The translations under genes were made by a program, and so were the position numbers. A model generated the notes under the pieces. It was not told the DNA's origin. It saw nothing but the letters and a program-made list of their open reading frames with translations, and ran no database searches. Positions 13,681 to 21,471 of a stretch of 24,460 nucleotides of DNA are shown here, piece after piece. Source of the stretch: DASYQD01 sp036005845 (GTDB taxonomy: Bacteria > Acidobacteriota > Thermoanaerobaculia > Multivoradales > JAIOJS01). The DNA lies in NCBI GenBank assembly GCA_036005845.1, contig DASYQD010000017.1, forward strand, positions 1 through 24,460. Reading direction: 5' to 3'. Each line of letters starts with the position of its first letter. The first letter of the stretch is position 1.

Positions 13681-15579
13681 ATGCGGCGGGCGATCGTTGG
13701 CACAGCGGGGCATATCGATCACGGCAAGACTCGATTGATCGAGGCGTTGACGGGGATCGACTGCGATCGGTTGGCCGAGGAAAAGGCGCGAGGGATCACG
13801 ATCGATCTCGGGTTTGCCTGGTTGGTCGAGGGGGACCCGCAGCTCGGGTTCGTGGACGTGCCGGGGCATGAGCGGTTTCTGCACAATGCGCTGGCGGGGT
13901 TGGGCGGGATTCGGCTCATGCTGCTCGTCGTCGCGGCCGACGAAGGGGTGAAGCCGCAGACTCGCGAGCACGTCGCGATCTGTTCGCTGCTCGGCATTCC
14001 GGCGGCGGTGGTGGCGCTCACGAAGAGCGACCTGGTGAGCGGTGATCTGCTTGAGCTGGCGCAGCTCGAGGTGGAGGAGCTGCTGCAGGCGACGCCGTTC
14101 GCGGGGGCGCCGATCGTGCCGGTGTCGGCGGTGACCGGCGACGGCTTGCCGCGGTTGCGCGAGCTGCTGGTCGAGCGCGCCGGTGAGGTGGCGGTGCCGG
14201 CGGATGCGGCGCGTCCGGCTCGGCTGCCGATCGACCGCGCATTCCACTTGAAGGGATTGGGCGTGGTCGTCACCGGCACGCTGGCCTCGGGGCGCGTGAC
14301 CGTGGGCGACGAGCTGGCGGTGGTGCCCGGCGAGCGCAGCGCGCGCGTGCGGAGCGTGCAGGTGCACGGGTCGCCTCGCGACGAGGCGCTGGCGGGCGAG
14401 CGCACGTCGTTGCAGCTCGCGGGCGTCGAGCTTGGTGAGCTCGAGCGTGGGCAGCAGCTCGCGCCAGCGGGTGCGCTCGCCACCACGCACCGGCTGTTGG
14501 CGCGGTGCACGTGGCTGCCCGATGCGGGCAAACCGCTCGCCGGTTGGATGCCCGTGCGCGTGCACCTGCTCGCGGCGGAGACGCTGGGCAAGGCGCGGGC
14601 GCTCGATCCCGCCGAGCTGGCGCCGGGCGCCACCGGCATCGTCGAGCTGCGGCTCGACCGGCCGCTGGCCGCCGTGCGCGGCGATCGCCTGGTGCTACGG
14701 CGGCCGTCGCCGCCGGCGACGTTGGGCGGCGGCGAGGTGCTCGATCCGCTCTGGCGGCGGCGCCGCGGCAGGCAGCGCGACGAGGCCGCGGCGGCGCTCG
14801 CGGGCGGCGTCCGCGAAGCGCTGCGGCTGTGGGTGGAGGAGGCGGGCGAGGGCGGCGCCACGGCCGAGGAGCTGGCGCGGCGGCTCGGTGTCGCCGCCGA
14901 CGTCGTGCGGCCGGAGCTCTCGGCGCTCGCCGGCGAGCAGCGGTTGCTCAAGGTGCCGGCGCCCAACGGCGAGGTCCGCTGGTTGTCGCCTGCGGTGGTG
15001 CAGCGGGTCACCGCGCGAGCCAAGCGCGTGCTCAAGGAGTACTTCCAGCGCGAGCGCCTCGCCGACGGCATGCCGCGCGCCGAAGCGGTGCGCCGCATCC
15101 TGCGCGGCCGCGGCGGCGAGGTCGCCGACCGCTACTTCGAGTGGCTCGCGGCGCAGCGGGTGCTCGCCGTGGCCGGCGACCGCATCAACCTGCCCGGCCG
15201 CCGCGCCGAGCTCTCCGGCGACGAGTCCCGGCTCGCCACGCAGGTGCTCGCCGCCTACGAGTCGGCCGGTCTGACGCCGCCGTCGCCGGCCGAGCTGGCG
15301 AAGGGCCTCAACGCCAAGCAACAGATCTTCGACGGCGTCGTCCGCTACCTGCGCCAGCAGGGCCGCCTGGCGCAGCTGCCGGGCGGCCTGCTGGTCTCGC
15401 GCGACGCGCTCGACAAGCTGGTCGCCGCGCTGCGCGGCACCGGCTGGGAGCGCTTCTCGGTGCCGCAGTTCAAGGACCGCTTCGAGCTGTCGCGCAAGTG
15501 GGCCATCCCACTCCTCGAGCACCTCGACTCGATCGCCGTCACTCGCCGCGTCGGCGACGACCGGCAGCTCGTGCGCTAA
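13681..15579 (+). CDS. selB: Selenocysteine-specific translation elongation factor SelB
   Basis: This 632-residue GTPase delivers Sec-tRNA to UGA codons marked by a SECIS element. The G-motifs are GHIDHGKT (10-17), GIT (38-40), DVPGH (59-63) and TKSD (114-117). The DVPGHERFLHNALAG stretch and the ITIDLGFAW segment are distinctive for SelB as opposed to EF-Tu. Domains II and III follow to about 360. The C-terminal half (about 375-632) is the winged-helix SECIS-binding array, ending with the last-repeat pattern TGWERFSVPQFKDRFELSRK and AIPLLEHLDSIAVTRRVGD. No selA, selD, selC or selenoprotein gene was seen in the window. Its TAA overlaps the stop of the convergent gene. Confidence 0.95.
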   Translation: MRRAIVGTAGHIDHGKTRLIEALTGIDCDRLAEEKARGITIDLGFAWLVEGDPQLGFVDVPGHERFLHNALAGLGGIRLMLLVVAADEGVKPQTREHVAICSLLGIPAAVVALTKSDLVSGDLLELAQLEVEELLQATPFAGAPIVPVSAVTGDGLPRLRELLVERAGEVAVPADAARPARLPIDRAFHLKGLGVVVTGTLASGRVTVGDELAVVPGERSARVRSVQVHGSPRDEALAGERTSLQLAGVELGELERGQQLAPAGALATTHRLLARCTWLPDAGKPLAGWMPVRVHLLAAETLGKARALDPAELAPGATGIVELRLDRPLAAVRGDRLVLRRPSPPATLGGGEVLDPLWRRRRGRQRDEAAAALAGGVREALRLWVEEAGEGGATAEELARRLGVAADVVRPELSALAGEQRLLKVPAPNGEVRWLSPAVVQRVTARAKRVLKEYFQRERLADGMPRAEAVRRILRGRGGEVADRYFEWLAAQRVLAVAGDRINLPGRRAELSGDESRLATQVLAAYESAGLTPPSPAELAKGLNAKQQIFDGVVRYLRQQGRLAQLPGGLLVSRDALDKLVAALRGTGWERFSVPQFKDRFELSRKWAIPLLEHLDSIAVTRRVGDDRQLVR

Positions 15580-16427
15580 TTCTCGGCGGCGTGGATGAGC
15601 GTGCGCTGTCCGGGGCCTCCGGGGCACGCCGGGATCGGCAGGTTCGCCGGCAGGTTGCCCGGTTTCTCGCCTTTCTTCCAGCTCGGATCACAGCCATAGC
15701 TCTCGATGTTCGTCGTCCAGTCGGCGGCAGCCCAGAAGGCGGGCCTGGCCTGCACCAGCGTACCTTCGAACCATGCGACGTGCCCGCTCGGCCCCCGCTC
15801 CACGTGAAGGGCGTTGCGCAGCTTCGGTAGCTCGGCGACCGTAGCGCCGCGGACTTTTGCGAGCTCCCCGGGGAAGTCGCGCTCGAGCTGGGTGAGGATC
15901 CAGAGGCCAGTCCAGTCCAAGGCGGTGTCGAGCGTGGCGGGCAACGCGACCTGCTGGCCGAGCAGGAGCCGCCGCGTGCGGTTGCGCTGAGATCGCTGGT
16001 CGGCATCGATGCCGCCGAGGAAGCAGCGCGCGCCCGGCATGACCACTCTGCCCGCCGGCGTGCTGCAGAGCTCTTCGGCGGCCAACTCGGCGCGCTGGTA
16101 TCGAATGACCTGCGCGAGCAGCGGCTGATCGAGGTGCTTGCGGGCGAAGTACCAGGCGGCGCTGATGCCTGCCTGATGCCAGGCGTTGTGCGAGCTGGTG
16201 AACGTCTCGTCCGCCTGCGCGTGACACATGTGGCCGTGCGTCCACATCCAGTCGAGATAGTCGGACAGCTCCTTGCGGCCGCTCGCGGGATCGAATCCGT
16301 AGCCGGCCGCTTTCGCTTCGATGAAGTGGTTCGGCGTGCCGCCCATCCAGGTGAGGCCGGCGCCGTTGCCCGGTTGGCCGGCCACGAGATCGCGGAGCAG
16401 CTGGGCAAAGCTTTTTTCAGCGCCCAT
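15576..16427 (-). CDS. Unrecognised mainly helical protein with His/Cys-rich patches
   Basis: This protein is 283 residues from ATG 16427 and I do not recognise the family. It looks mainly helical and lacks a signal peptide and membrane segment. Notable parts are DWMWTHGHMCHAQADETFTS, SSHNAWHQAGISAAWYFARK, an AEELCSTPAG...ARCFLGG pair of cysteines, DTALDWTGLWILTQLERDFP, and a C-terminal ESYGCDPSWKKG...PACPGG with two more cysteines. Repeated helices with conserved His, Asn and Trp would fit an alpha/alpha-toroid enzyme, but this is weak. The start lacks a good Shine-Dalgarno site (only GGTGG), so an N-terminal loss is possible. It lies 50 bases after the secreted protein gene on the same strand, with a hairpin between. 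Its stop overlaps that of selB. Confidence 0.6.
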   Translation of the reverse strand: MGAEKSFAQLLRDLVAGQPGNGAGLTWMGGTPNHFIEAKAAGYGFDPASGRKELSDYLDWMWTHGHMCHAQADETFTSSHNAWHQAGISAAWYFARKHLDQPLLAQVIRYQRAELAAEELCSTPAGRVVMPGARCFLGGIDADQRSQRNRTRRLLLGQQVALPATLDTALDWTGLWILTQLERDFPGELAKVRGATVAELPKLRNALHVERGPSGHVAWFEGTLVQARPAFWAAADWTTNIESYGCDPSWKKGEKPGNLPANLPIPACPGGPGQRTLIHAAEN

Positions 16428-16446
16428 GCCACCAGAGACGGACCGA

Positions 16447-16463
16447 GGACGGGTTTTCCGTCC
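16447..16463. terminator. Short hairpin between secreted protein and unknown gene
   Basis: GGACGG-gtttt-CCGTCC forms a six-base-pair stem in the 50-base gap. There is no T-run in the direction of transcription. It could attenuate expression of the unknown gene or be incidental. Confidence 0.25.
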
Positions 16464-16477
16464 AGCAGCGCGCCGCG

Positions 16478-17320
16478 CTAGTCGACGTTGAAGTCGATCA
16501 GCTCGACCGGCAGGGTCGTCACCACGAACTCCCAGCCGAAGTTCGCCACCGGGCTGCCGCCGAAGTTGGCGGCCGCGCCGGCCGGATTGCTGACCGTGAA
16601 GAAGCTCCCTGCGGCGGTCGTCTCGAAGATGGTGTCGGTGCTCGACCCGAGGTCGACCGGGTTGAAGAAGCCCTGTCCGAAGTTGCTCAGCTCGGTGTTA
16701 GTGGCACCCGTCGTCGTGCCGACGTTGTCGAAGGTCTCTCCCGCCCACAACGTCGTGGTCGTTCCCGCGGGGACGGCGAACCCCGCACCCAGGTTGCCGG
16801 TGAGCGTGGTGACGCCGGGCGCGAAGGTGAAGGCGTTGAAGGAGAACCCGACCTCGGTACCGGCGCCGCCGGGCGCGTAGTAGGTCCCCGGTCCATTGGG
16901 CAGGCCGCCGCCTAGCGCCGCGCCGTCGGCGTTCCAAAAGCGGATCCGGGCGCGCACCGACTGCGATGTGGCGTTGCCGTTGTAGACGGAGAAGCGGATG
17001 GTCGTGACGTTGCTGACGCCGGGGTTGGTGGTGAACGTCACGTCGTCCATGAACAGACGCGTGATGCCGCCCGACGCGGGTCCCTGCGACACGGCCTGGC
17101 CGAGGAAGTTGGTGACGTTCGAGTAGATCGCGTTGGCATCGACCGCGTCGATGGCTGCGGCGTGCCCGGCAAGCTGAGAGAGCGGGACGTACTTCACGAC
17201 GACGAGGTTCGAGGCCGGCAACTGGACTTCGTGCAGCGGAGCGGCGAAAGAAGAGGTCGCGCAGAGCAGGGCCGCGGCGACAGCCGCCAGGATCGTCGAT
17301 CGCAGGGCACGTCGAGACAT
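16478..17320 (-). CDS. Secreted beta-rich protein of unknown function
   Basis: This 280-residue protein has a clear Sec signal peptide (LAAVAAALLCATSSFAAPL, cleaved after SFA). The mature part is rich in Thr, Asn, Gly and aromatic residues with alternating hydrophobic strands, as in FTTNPGVSNVTTIRFSVYNG and a middle FNAFTFAPGVTTLTGNLGAG. This suggests an all-beta extracellular fold. The C-terminus ends TTLPVELIDFNVD, resembling the LPVEL.xF linker seen before sorting or adhesion domains in other phyla, but no such domain follows and there is no PEP-CTERM anchor. ATG 17320 has GGGAGGAG eight bases upstream. It is followed by the unknown gene on the same strand. No enzyme motif was seen. Confidence 0.8.
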   Translation of the reverse strand: MSRRALRSTILAAVAAALLCATSSFAAPLHEVQLPASNLVVVKYVPLSQLAGHAAAIDAVDANAIYSNVTNFLGQAVSQGPASGGITRLFMDDVTFTTNPGVSNVTTIRFSVYNGNATSQSVRARIRFWNADGAALGGGLPNGPGTYYAPGGAGTEVGFSFNAFTFAPGVTTLTGNLGAGFAVPAGTTTTLWAGETFDNVGTTTGATNTELSNFGQGFFNPVDLGSSTDTIFETTAAGSFFTVSNPAGAAANFGGSPVANFGWEFVVTTLPVELIDFNVD

Positions 17321-17377
17321 GTGTAGGGCTCCTCCCAGTTGTTTGCGGCGGGAAGTCTAACACTTGCCTCACGCTGG

Positions 17378-17393
17378 CCGGTAGCGTTTACCG
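17378..17393. terminator. Weak hairpin downstream of the sensor kinase
   Basis: CGGTA-gcgtt-TACCG lies about 32 bases beyond the kinase stop, in the gap before the secreted protein gene. The stem is short and lacks a T-run, so this is only a candidate. Confidence 0.25.
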
Positions 17394-17424
17394 CGCCGGC
17401 AATTCGATCGTGGACCGGCCCGCG

Positions 17425-19656
17425 CTATCGTGCCGGCAGCTCGATGGTAAATACCGTGCCGCGCGGCGGGTTGTCCTCGACGCGGATGGTGCCGTGGTGG
17501 TCGGCGACGACGCGGTTCACGATCGCCAGCCCGAGACCGGTGCCTCGCCCCTTGGTCGAGAAATGCGGCTGGAAGAGCTTCTCCTTCGCCTCGGGAGGGA
17601 TGCCGCGGCCGGTGTCGGCGACGACGAGCTGCACGCGGCCGTCGGTGCGCGCGGTGCGCACGTCGACGCGGCCGGGCGCTTCGGTCGCTTCGACCGCGTT
17701 GTCGAGGAGATTGATGAGGGCGCCGCGGAGCTGCTCGGGGTCGGCCCAGGCGTGGGCCGCGTCGGGGGCCACGTCGCCCGCCACCTCGACGCCGGGCTTG
17801 ACGCTGCGGTAGAGCTTCACCGTCTCCTGCACCATGCCGGCGAGGTCGACGTCGGCGGGCTGCGGCCGCGGCATGCGCGCGAAGCGCGAGAACTCGTCGA
17901 CCATCGCCTTCAGCGTCTCCACCTCGCGCACGATGATGCGCACGCCGTCCTCGAGCGCCTCGCCGACGTCCTGCCCCTGGCGGTGGCGGCGCAGCACGCG
18001 CTCGGCGGCGAGCTGGATGGGCGTCAATGGGTTCTTGATCTCGTGGGCGATGCGGCGCGCCGCCTCGTTCCAGGCGGCGAGCTGCTGGGCGCGGATGAGC
18101 TCGGTCAAGTCTTCGAGCACCAGCACCTGGCCGAGCGGCGAGCCGTCGGGCTCGCGCAACGCGGCGCGCTTGACCTCGAAGGTCTTCCACTCGCCGCCGA
18201 GCACGAGACGGACCTGGTGCGAGCCGGCGTCGCGCCGCCCGACGCTGCCATTGCCGGCGCCGTCGTCGGCAGCCGCGTCGCTCTCCAGGAGCGGCAGCAA
18301 CTTGCGCCGCTCGTCGTCCGCCCACACCTCGCGGATGGGCCGGTCGCGCACTTCCGCCTCGCTCTGCCGCAGCATCGCCAGCGCCGCGTCGTTGCATAGG
18401 AAGACGCGCTCCTCGCGGTCGACGGCGATGACGCCCGCCGCGACGCTCTGCAGCACCGCCACCAGCAGGCCGCGCTCCTCGGCGAGCTGCCGGTTGGCGG
18501 CCTGCAGCTCCTGCGTGCGCTCTTCGCGCTCCCGCCGCGAGCGCTGCAGCTCTGCCGTCATCATGTTGAACGAGCTCACCAGCACCGCCAGCTCGTCGTC
18601 GGCCGGCACCTCGACGCGGTGGCTCAGGTCGCCGCCGCTGATGCGCCGGGTGCCCTCGGCCAGCGCCTCGATGGGCTGCGTGACCTGGCGCGCGAGATAC
18701 AAACCGACCCACGTCGAGGCGAGCAGCACGAGCAGCGTCACCATCAGGAAGATGAGCACCTGGCTCGTGCGCAGCTCCGGCTTCTGCGTCTCGAGCTGGC
18801 GATACTGCTGATAGGCATCGATGAGCTGGTTGGTCTGGGTCGCCACGCCCGGCGACAGCAGCCGCCCCGCCACCAGCACGCCGCCCGCGGGCACGCTGCC
18901 GGGGATGGGCACGGCGGCCAGCACGAGCTGCCCGTCGCCGCGCGGCGGCGGGATGGGCTGCGCCGCCTCGCCGCCCACCGCCGCCTCGAGCAGCATCGAG
19001 CGGTGCGGCTCGGGCAGGTCGCCCAGCCCGGCGTCGGGGTCCACCACGGCGGTGACGAAGTCGGCCTCGCGGTAGACGCCGAGGAAGTCGAGGTCCTCGC
19101 GCACCAGCGCCGGCTGCAGGCGGCGATCGAGCCGCGCGCGCTGGCGCGGGCGGTCGAGCTCGAGACCACTGAGCTCGCTGGCGATCAGCCGCGCGTCGTG
19201 CAGCGTCGCCTGCTCGCTCGAACGCAGCAGGTTCTCCGCCACCGCCGAACCTTGCCGCAGCACCGACTCCACCGGCGCCGCGAACCAGCGGTCGACCGAC
19301 TGCTGCAGCAGCACGTTGGCGTAGACGAACATCACCAGCACCGGCACCAGCGACAGCCCGACGTAGGTCGCCACCAGCTTGGTGCGGAACTTGGCGCCGA
19401 GGATGCGCGCCCGCCGCTCGAGCAGCAGCTTGAAGATGCTGCGCGCGAGCACGAAGAGCACCGCCAGGATGAGCACGACGTTGATGTAGAAGAGGACGAA
19501 GAGCAGCACCCGGTTGGCGACCAGCAGCGAGGGCAGATCGCGGCTTTTCTGCAGCAGATAGAAGACGGCGGTGAGACAGATGAGCAGCACCACCAGCATG
19601 CGGAGGATGAAGCGGGCATCGCGGCGCCGCTTGTGGAAGCTCTCGAGGAGTCTCAA
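17425..19656 (-). CDS. NtrY-like membrane sensor histidine kinase
   Basis: This 743-residue kinase has transmembrane helices at about 17-35, 46-75, 93-117 and 299-323. A periplasmic sensing region of about 180 residues lies between the last two. Then come HAMP (about 320-375), a PAS-like domain (about 395-515), HisKA with phospho-acceptor H538 in RRIAHEIKNPLTPIQLAAER, and the ATPase domain with N649/N653 (LINLLDNAVEAT), DTGRGIPP (681-688) and GRGTGLGL (703-710). The layout matches NtrY of the nitrogen/redox-sensing NtrYX family. The start is a TTG 12 bases after the DUF4390 stop, with no clear Shine-Dalgarno site; the next in-frame ATG is at residue 20. No response regulator follows, so its partner must be elsewhere. 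Confidence 0.93.
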   Translation of the reverse strand: MRLLESFHKRRRDARFILRMLVVLLICLTAVFYLLQKSRDLPSLLVANRVLLFVLFYINVVLILAVLFVLARSIFKLLLERRARILGAKFRTKLVATYVGLSLVPVLVMFVYANVLLQQSVDRWFAAPVESVLRQGSAVAENLLRSSEQATLHDARLIASELSGLELDRPRQRARLDRRLQPALVREDLDFLGVYREADFVTAVVDPDAGLGDLPEPHRSMLLEAAVGGEAAQPIPPPRGDGQLVLAAVPIPGSVPAGGVLVAGRLLSPGVATQTNQLIDAYQQYRQLETQKPELRTSQVLIFLMVTLLVLLASTWVGLYLARQVTQPIEALAEGTRRISGGDLSHRVEVPADDELAVLVSSFNMMTAELQRSRREREERTQELQAANRQLAEERGLLVAVLQSVAAGVIAVDREERVFLCNDAALAMLRQSEAEVRDRPIREVWADDERRKLLPLLESDAAADDGAGNGSVGRRDAGSHQVRLVLGGEWKTFEVKRAALREPDGSPLGQVLVLEDLTELIRAQQLAAWNEAARRIAHEIKNPLTPIQLAAERVLRRHRQGQDVGEALEDGVRIIVREVETLKAMVDEFSRFARMPRPQPADVDLAGMVQETVKLYRSVKPGVEVAGDVAPDAAHAWADPEQLRGALINLLDNAVEATEAPGRVDVRTARTDGRVQLVVADTGRGIPPEAKEKLFQPHFSTKGRGTGLGLAIVNRVVADHHGTIRVEDNPPRGTVFTIELPAR

Positions 19657-19668
19657 GGTTTCAGGATG

Positions 19669-20217
19669 TCAGGGCTCGCGCAGTTGGAACTTGCGCGAAG
19701 CGGTCCAGTCGGTGTCGACGTGGATGGGGATGAAGGACAGCCACGTCTTGCTGCCCAGCTCGGCGCGGGCCTTGAGCAGGAAGCGTGAGCCGGGGCCGCC
19801 CTGAAGATCGCTCGTAGTGAACATCGGCACGCGCTCGAAGCGCGTCATCGCCGACTCGAGCTCGGCCCGGCTGCGCGCCAGCCGCGACTCCACCAGCTTG
19901 CCGTCGCGCTTGAAGTTGACGAGGTACTCCTGCGACACCGCGTTGTACATCGCCACCACCTCGAGGGTGGCTTCGGCGAGCTCGTCGTTCCACCAGCGGT
20001 GGCGATCGCGCAGCAGCGTGACGCGATAGACGAACGAGGTGGGCAGCCCGCTCTGGATGCGCTCCATCACGCCGTCGCCGAAGGCGTCGGCGAGCTGGAA
20101 GGAGACCTCGACGCGGCCGTCGACCACCGCCGGCTGCAAGTCACGCAGCTCGGCGGCGAGGGTCGGCGCGGCGCGCAGCAGGATCAGCGCGAGCACGAGG
20201 CCGAGCCGTGACAGCAT
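19669..20217 (-). CDS. Exported DUF4390-domain protein
   Basis: This 182-residue protein has an N-terminal signal (RLGLVLALILLRAAPTLAAE). It continues LRDLQPAVVDGRVEVSFQLA, with VMERIQSGLPTSFVYRVTLL, and ends AELGSKTWLSFIPIHVDTDW, the conserved pattern of DUF4390. Genes of this family are often directly upstream of NtrY-like kinases, as here, so it probably acts in the same periplasmic sensing pathway. Its biochemical role is unknown. The ATG at 20217 has no Shine-Dalgarno site, and a TAGAGT box ends six bases upstream (20224-20229), again suggesting a leaderless mRNA. Confidence 0.85.
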   Translation of the reverse strand: MLSRLGLVLALILLRAAPTLAAELRDLQPAVVDGRVEVSFQLADAFGDGVMERIQSGLPTSFVYRVTLLRDRHRWWNDELAEATLEVVAMYNAVSQEYLVNFKRDGKLVESRLARSRAELESAMTRFERVPMFTTSDLQGGPGSRFLLKARAELGSKTWLSFIPIHVDTDWTASRKFQLREP

Positions 20218-20223
20218 GAGCTA

Positions 20224-20229
20224 ACTCTA
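20224..20229 (-). promoter_or_regulatory. -10-like box TAGAGT for leaderless DUF4390-kinase mRNA
   Basis: On the minus strand TAGAGT is followed by six bases (tagctc) and the ATG at 20217. Confidence 0.4.
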
Positions 20230-20235
20230 GCAGCA

Positions 20236-20327
20236 GCATCGAGATCGCTTCGTCGCTGCGCTCCTCGCGATGACCTTCGTGCGGTCATCGCGAGCATCTT
20301 TACAATCCCGCGAAGCGATCTCGATGC
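20236..20327. repeat. REP-like palindromic element with nested stems
   Basis: The perfect 17-base arms GCATCGAGATCGCTTCG (20236-20252) and CGAAGCGATCTCGATGC (20311-20327) enclose a second perfect 12-base stem, CTCGCGATGACC / GGTCATCGCGAG (20264-20275 / 20283-20294). The core resembles the gatcgcttcgtcgct...ctcctcgc(g/a)atgac type of interspersed palindrome found between genes in many bacteria. It lies between the start of the DUF4390 operon and the smpB stop, four bases beyond the stop, so it may also end smpB transcription. Confidence 0.7.
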
Positions 20328-20330
20328 CCG

Positions 20331-20846
20331 CTAACCGTGGTCGCTGAGCGCCTGCCGCATCTCGCGGTCGATCGTCTTGCGCTTCTCCGTCTCGCGCTTG
20401 TCGTAGAGCTTCTTGCCGCGCACGAGCGCGAGCTCGGCCTTCACCCAGCCACCGCGCAGGTAGACCTCGAGCGGCACCACGGTGAGCCCCTTCTGCTGCA
20501 CCTGGCCGAAGAGGCGGTCGATCTCCTTGCGGTGGAGCAGGAGCTTGCGCTGCCGCTCGGGCTCGTGGTTCTCGCGGTTGCCGTGGCTGTAGGCGCCGAT
20601 GTGGGCGCCGACGAGGAAGGCCTGGCCATCGCGGAAGTCGACGTAGCTGTCCTTGAGCTGCACGCGGCCCTGGCGCGCCGACTTGACCTCGGTGCCGGCG
20701 AGCTGCACTCCCGCCTCCACCGTCTCGATCACCTCGTAGTCGTGGCGCGCCTTGCGGTTGCTGGCGAGCGGCGTCACCGCATCCTTGTCGCGCTTGGCGC
20801 CGCCGCCGGATTTCTTGGCGGCGGCGCCTGGGACCGGACGGCTCAC
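20331..20846 (-). CDS. smpB: SsrA-binding protein SmpB
   Basis: This 171-residue protein is the tmRNA partner in trans-translation, which rescues stalled ribosomes. Family motifs are NRKARHDYEVIETVEAGVQL, GTEVKSARQG, AYSHGNRENHEPERQRKLLL with HRKEI, and the C-terminal GKKLYDKRETEKRKTIDRE tail that enters the mRNA channel. An extra Ala/Gly/Lys-rich stretch of about 25 residues precedes the usual core. The start is GTG 20846, whose GTGA overlaps the stop of the upstream YbjN-family gene, implying translational coupling. No tmRNA gene was seen nearby. Confidence 0.95.
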   Translation of the reverse strand: MSRPVPGAAAKKSGGGAKRDKDAVTPLASNRKARHDYEVIETVEAGVQLAGTEVKSARQGRVQLKDSYVDFRDGQAFLVGAHIGAYSHGNRENHEPERQRKLLLHRKEIDRLFGQVQQKGLTVVPLEVYLRGGWVKAELALVRGKKLYDKRETEKRKTIDREMRQALSDHG

Positions 20847-21343
20847 GACGTCCGCGGATGCGACGCTTCCGGCCGGTCGCCGGCGCGCCGCCGCTTGCCG
20901 CCGGTGTCGCGGATGCGGTCGAGCGCCGTCTGGCCGCCGTACTTGGCGACGATGCGGTCGTCGTACTCGTCCGAGGTGTTGGCGACGGCAGCGATGGCGG
21001 AGAGCAGCGCGGCGCGCTCGAGGCCGCGGCCGAAGAGCGTGTGCGAGAGGAAGATGTCGCGCCCGACGACGGAAAAAGCGCCGAAGGCGAGATGGTGATT
21101 GAGCTCGAGTAGGCCCATCAGCAGGTCCGATTCGAGGCGCACGCCCTGGACGCAGTAGGCCATCACCTGTACCGTGGTGTCCTCGGGGCCGTAAGGGTCG
21201 ACGGCGAGCTCCAGCACCGTGGTGCCGTAGCGGACGTAGAAGTGGGCGGTCTCGGGATCGAGGTAAGGGTCCTCGAACAGCTCGCCGAGATATTCCTCGA
21301 CCCGGTCGTGCGTCTCGCGGTGGGCGGCGTTGGCGAACTCCAT
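20843..21343 (-). CDS. YbjN-domain protein (T3SS-chaperone-like fold)
   Basis: This 166-residue cytoplasmic protein begins with a helix (ETHDRVEEYLGELFEDPYLD) and an HFYVRYGTTVLELAVDPYGP strand segment. These are followed by VMAYCVQGVRLESDLLMGLL and ELNHHLAFGAFSVVGRDIFL, a pattern typical of YbjN/CesT-like type III chaperone folds (LLxxLxxxNxxLxFGxFxxxxxxIxL). It ends with a basic tail. The role is unknown; such proteins are thought to bind peptides or other proteins. ATG 21343 has GGAGG nine bases upstream, with a TAGAGT -10-like box at 21365-21370. It is the first gene of a two-gene unit with smpB (four-base overlap). Confidence 0.75.
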   Translation of the reverse strand: MEFANAAHRETHDRVEEYLGELFEDPYLDPETAHFYVRYGTTVLELAVDPYGPEDTTVQVMAYCVQGVRLESDLLMGLLELNHHLAFGAFSVVGRDIFLSHTLFGRGLERAALLSAIAAVANTSDEYDDRIVAKYGGQTALDRIRDTGGKRRRAGDRPEASHPRTS

Positions 21344-21410
21344 GATGCGACCCCTCCACCGGCGACTCTACTCCCTATCCCGCGCGCGCCGCGGCGGCGT
21401 GGAGTCGTCC

Positions 21411-21439
21411 TTGACCCTTCCTCGACCGGGGCATATGGT
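21411..21439 (+). promoter_or_regulatory. Sigma-70-type promoter of the fadL-GDSL operon
   Basis: A TTGACC -35 box (21411-21416), a 17-base spacer and a TATGGT -10 box (21434-21439) lie just before a leader with a strong Shine-Dalgarno site (AGGAGGA, 21460-21466). This is the only complete -35/-10 pair I could identify in the window. Confidence 0.7.
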
Positions 21440-21471
21440 GCCTAGCCCAACCAGGTGATAGGAGGAGATTG

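Noticed and set aside
20299..20312. TTTACAAT as a plus-strand promoter
   Set aside because: It lies inside the palindromic repeat and points into the 3' end of smpB, with no plus-strand gene downstream.
20218..20330. Possible tmRNA gene next to smpB
   Set aside because: The gap is only 113 bases and is filled by a perfect nested palindrome. No alanine-tRNA-like ends or tag reading frame are present.
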